The notes under the pieces are model-generated. The model was given only the letters and a program-made list of their open reading frames with translations. It was not told where the DNA came from and searched no databases. Position numbers and translations under genes: made by a program. Below are positions 60,956 to 64,000 of a stretch of 64,000 bases of DNA, in pieces (the first letter of the stretch is position 1; each line of letters opens with the position of its first letter). Origin of the DNA: Desulfuromonadaceae bacterium (lineage in GTDB: Bacteria; Desulfobacterota; Desulfuromonadia; Geobacterales; Pseudopelobacteraceae); contig JAQUHA010000013.1 of NCBI GenBank assembly GCA_028683855.1, positions 36,841 through 100,840 of the forward strand, written 5' to 3'.

Positions 60956-63900
60956 CTAACCAATCTGCTGAAGCGTTTCATCTTTTACCTTAAGATTAAC
61001 CCTTCTTCTAATATACCAAACAGCGGTCAGCACAAAAATCATACCAGTAACAAGCGGATACTCTGCACCAAATATAAGCGGTGTGAGCGCAAAGCGGAAG
61101 AGCATCCTTAATACTTCGTGTTGATAGATAAAATCGGCAATCGGTGGACTATGTTTGTAATAGAACTTAACAAACTCCGTACCAAGTTCCGATTTTAGAA
61201 GCACATCATCACGGAAGTGACGAAGCACCATTACGTGCGGGTCAAGATAACTGCCGTAAGCCGCTGTCGCGATAAAACAACCACCGCCGCCACCACCGGA
61301 AGCCGGTGGAATATTTGTAGAAGTCTGCGTTGTAGTTGTATTAGTACCGGTGCCAATGCTGCCTACAACTATCGGATCATGTATAACCCCGTCATTACCT
61401 GTAATATTTGAATTATCGGCATCCCATATCCCGTCATCAGTTATACTGTAAGTGATGGTGTTGCCATTCAGCTGATAATCAGTACCTTCGCGTAATAAAT
61501 ACCAGGTATTACCAACCACTTTATAAAAGATTGGATTGGCTGGCAGAGTTGCGAAAGTAACATCTACATTAACGGTATCACCAACTGTAACCCCTGTTAC
61601 GCTAAAATCAGCTGCGCTGGATACAGTAAAGAGTTTGTCGCTCAGATATGACATCGGGAGCTGAGTTGATGACAGCGACGTAATGGAAGAAAGAACACCG
61701 CTACCGCTATTCAGTTTAACATCAACAGGGATACCTGCTCCTGAGAGATTTAGGCTAAAAGTCGCACCGTCAATATCCTTAAGAGTAAGCGTAGCTGCTG
61801 CGGCAGTTAAAGCTGTCGGGATAAAGTCTACTTCAAAATCTTTATAATAGCCAGTAGCACCGGCTAATCCGGAATTTACGTTTAACGTAATTGGAGTAGA
61901 TAGAAGAGCACGAAACTGCGTATTGTCAACTGACACAGAATTAATAGTAATCGGTCCGCTACCTATGTTTTCAATTCGCACTATTTTAGATGCCACCGAA
62001 CCTTTGTATACATTCCCAAAGCTGACACTCGAAGTCTGTATGTTTGAAGACTTAAATACAATATTACCAAGTGAAACCTGCGTACCACCAGTCGCAGTTC
62101 CTGAAATATTTACTATTTGAGGAACCGTAGCATAGTCAAACAGTACCCCCATCGATGTAGAAAAACTACCCGAGTCGGTTGGCTCAAATTTAAGCTGCAG
62201 AGAAGTTTGCTCACCGGCAGGAATAGCCAGAGGCAGAGTCGGAGCTCCAATCAATGTAAAAGGAGCCTGTGGTAAGTCTATGGCATTTATCTTTACACTC
62301 AATGGACTGTTGTTTGTAATCAGCATATTAATAGTTTGAGATGATCCGACAGGGGTAGATGAAAATGTAATAGGTGAAGGTGAAATTCCAACAGAATTTA
62401 CAGTCAATATAATAGCTGTACCAGTAGCGCTTATTGGAAGTGACGGCGTGTTTGATGCGTCCGAAGCCACTGTAATAGTTGAGTTGTTATAACCCTCAAC
62501 GGTTGGGGTATAAGTGACAATAACCTGCTGTGTACCATTTGGCAGAATTTGGAAAGCCAATCCGGCAGGTAGCTTAAAGTTTATATTATTGCTGGTTATG
62601 CCGGTTATATTAAGAGGAGCATTACCGGTATTCTTAATATCCAGTGCCAGCAGTTTACTGGTTCCAAGCGCAATAGTGCCAAAGTTAAGACCGGTCGCTG
62701 ATTGTGTAACGGATATCAGCGGAACGGCGATACCTGTACCACTAAGCGGAACCTGCTTAAGTGTACCGCCGTTAAGAGTTAAATCAAGAGAAGTTGCAGC
62801 CGCCACACCTGAAACTGTAGGCGTATACTGAAGAGTAAATGTTTGAGAAGCACCTACAGGAATATTTATCGGCAACGCAGAGTCTAATGGGGCAGTCAAT
62901 GTAAAATCACTACTACCAGCAACAGTCATTGCGTTAACCGAAACTGCCGTATTTCCGGTATTAGCCAACACCACTGATAATCCCTTTGAGTCACCTACCT
63001 GTACATTTCCAAAGGCTAGAGTTGATAAATTTGCCGTAAGCGATGGTGCAGTAGCACTACCGGCAAGAATCAAAGTCTGACTTGCTCCATTTGATGCGTT
63101 TGATGTAACGGTAATTACCGTAGACTCACCAGATGTTGCAACTGTAGGAGTGTATGTAATAGATACTTCAGCCGATGTACCCCCTAAAACCTGCAATGTA
63201 TTCTGCGAAACAGTAAATTTGGGATTTGAGCTGGCAATATTAGTTACAGTTAGCGGTCCATCTCCGGTATTTGTCAATCTAACTGGCAAGGTGCTGCTAA
63301 TACCAAGTCCTGTATTACCAAAACTGGAACCACTCGGTGTTGTTAATTCAAGAGTAGAAGATGTAACGCAAGTACCAGTTACCGCAACTGTTTTAGTTCC
63401 AAGTGTACTATTTGTCTGAATATTCAGCGTCCCGCTCGAAGCTCCCGCTACAACCGGAGTGTAAACCACCTGAACGGTTAGAGTTGTTCCTGATACGAGA
63501 GTGTATGGGAAAGAAGGGAGTGTTCCAACAACAAATGGTGCACCAAGACCGCTTATGCTGGTTATAGTATAATCAACTGAACCTGTATTTGTAATGTTAA
63601 TAGATTTGGTGACAGCCAAATCAACGGCATTAGCCGCTCCAAAGGCAAGTGTGTTAGCCGATGTGCCTGTAATACTCATGCTAGGTAACGCTGCACTGCC
63701 GGTTAATGTCAGAGTCTGAGTTGCTCCGCTGGAGGAATCAGATACAACTGACAGAGTTACCGAGTCAGTACCTGCTGCAACTGTAGGTGTATAGTTAACG
63801 AGCAGAGTTACGGTGCCGTTAGGGAGTATCTGGAATTCAGTTTGTGACAGTGTAAAAGGAGCGACCGCACCACTTATGTTCGTGATGTTTAAAGGTGCCT

Positions 63901-64000
63901 GACCGCTGTTGCTAAGGGTTACTGATAATGTCTTGCTCGTGCCGGTGGCTATCTGACCAAAGCTCGATCCACCAGGGGTCGATATCCCAAGGGTCGCTAC
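60956..64000 (-). CDS. Giant ASH/choice-of-anchor-D repeat protein with CFI-box C-terminus (5' end beyond window)
   Basis: The frame is open from the window edge, so at least 1014 aa are visible; the first in-frame Met seen (63679) is internal. About nine beta-sandwich repeats of roughly 100 residues follow the pattern LxFGNVxxGxSKxxxVxLxNTG (for example STLAFGNVQVGDSKGLSVVL, TGLNFGTIALGTSKLLALDI, QTSSVSFGNVYKGSVASKIV), the ASPM-SPD-2-Hydin/choice-of-anchor D layout. The C-terminus has a Gly stretch then GGGCFIATAAYGSYLDPHVM, the CFI-box, followed by two hydrophobic segments (LFRFALTPLIFGAEYPLVTG and MIFVLTAVWYIRRR-like). This tail is known from Geobacter-type surface proteins and may direct processing at the outer surface. 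Followed by the terminator at 60900. Confidence 0.9.
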   Translation of the reverse strand, partial: VATLGISTPGGSSFGQIATGTSKTLSVTLSNSGQAPLNITNISGAVAPFTLSQTEFQILPNGTVTLLVNYTPTVAAGTDSVTLSVVSDSSSGATQTLTLTGSAALPSMSITGTSANTLAFGAANAVDLAVTKSINITNTGSVDYTITSISGLGAPFVVGTLPSFPYTLVSGTTLTVQVVYTPVVAGASSGTLNIQTNSTLGTKTVAVTGTCVTSSTLELTTPSGSSFGNTGLGISSTLPVRLTNTGDGPLTVTNIASSNPKFTVSQNTLQVLGGTSAEVSITYTPTVATSGESTVITVTSNASNGASQTLILAGSATAPSLTANLSTLAFGNVQVGDSKGLSVVLANTGNTAVSVNAMTVAGSSDFTLTAPLDSALPINIPVGASQTFTLQYTPTVSGVAAATSLDLTLNGGTLKQVPLSGTGIAVPLISVTQSATGLNFGTIALGTSKLLALDIKNTGNAPLNITGITSNNINFKLPAGLAFQILPNGTQQVIVTYTPTVEGYNNSTITVASDASNTPSLPISATGTAIILTVNSVGISPSPITFSSTPVGSSQTINMLITNNSPLSVKINAIDLPQAPFTLIGAPTLPLAIPAGEQTSLQLKFEPTDSGSFSTSMGVLFDYATVPQIVNISGTATGGTQVSLGNIVFKSSNIQTSSVSFGNVYKGSVASKIVRIENIGSGPITINSVSVDNTQFRALLSTPITLNVNSGLAGATGYYKDFEVDFIPTALTAAAATLTLKDIDGATFSLNLSGAGIPVDVKLNSGSGVLSSITSLSSTQLPMSYLSDKLFTVSSAADFSVTGVTVGDTVNVDVTFATLPANPIFYKVVGNTWYLLREGTDYQLNGNTITYSITDDGIWDADNSNITGNDGVIHDPIVVGSIGTGTNTTTTQTSTNIPPASGGGGGGCFIATAAYGSYLDPHVMVLRHFRDDVLLKSELGTEFVKFYYKHSPPIADFIYQHEVLRMLFRFALTPLIFGAEYPLVTGMIFVLTAVWYIRRRVNLKVKDETLQQIG

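Noticed and set aside
63677..63679. ATG as the start of the giant repeat protein
   Set aside because: The frame remains open with the same repeat pattern to the window edge, so this Met is internal.

Overview
The window looks like a chromosomal segment of a Desulfuromonadales/Geobacter-type bacterium (inferred from the pyrK-pyrD-mscS-alr-purH-purD-purE order, the MarR-TolC-EmrAB cluster and a CFI-box-CTERM surface protein). The left 46 kb is accessory DNA and the right 18 kb is core chromosome.

Region 1 (1 to about 7000) has the layout of an integron gene-cassette array. Short ORFs, nearly all on the minus strand, are separated by attC-like sites with matching arms (GACCTGCC/GGCAGGTC type) and GTTRRRY/RYYYAAC ends. 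No integron integrase is in view. The cassettes encode a TIR-domain protein (cut by the window edge), a TIR/deoxyribosyltransferase-fold protein, a striking GYDxx-repeat protein paired with a membrane protein, a zinc-ribbon protein, a lipoprotein, a zinc-ribbon membrane protein and a Sel1-repeat protein. Around 7.1-7.5 kb lies a decayed gene (two stops and a frameshift) beside an iteron-like repeat cluster.

Region 2 (about 7.9-13.35 kb) is a small plasmid- or phage-like integrated element: a tandem ribbon-helix-helix regulator with its own operator, a long hairpin, a Rep_trans-type initiator, an ATPase, an excisionase-like HTH and a tyrosine integrase. It ends at a 50-bp copy of the 3' half of tRNA-Gly(CCC).

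Region 3 (13302-45921) is a 32.6-kb genomic island between that 50-bp copy and the intact tRNA-Gly(CCC) at 45872-45946. Its P4-type integrase sits at the left end, and tandem 11-bp arm-type repeats (GAGGTTACACG) lie inside both ends. The island is a stack of defence and conflict genes: a Fic protein, a TOTE-type primase-helicase, a RecQ-phosphoribosyltransferase fusion coupled to a DprA-like protein, an AAA/DUF4143 ATPase, a module with a noncanonical tyrosine recombinase, and a phage-type replication/repressor module. Last comes a complete type 3 BREX operon (brxF-brxC-pglX-brxHII-pglZ-brxA). That operon carries two insertions: an AlbA_2/ATPase gene between brxC and pglX, and a PARIS-like pair (AAA ATPase plus DUF4435 TOPRIM) between pglX and brxHII. 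The inserted genes overlap their neighbours or lie within about 11 bp of them, so they should be co-expressed with BREX.

Region 4 (45947-64000) is core chromosome: tRNA-Gly, a lipoprotein, tRNA-Asn(GTT), purE-purD-purH, alr, an MscS-type channel with a cyclic-nucleotide-binding domain, pyrD-pyrK, rimI, a divergent marR-tolC-emrA-emrB efflux operon, a DUF4124 protein, and a giant repeat protein with a CFI-box C-terminus that continues past the window end.
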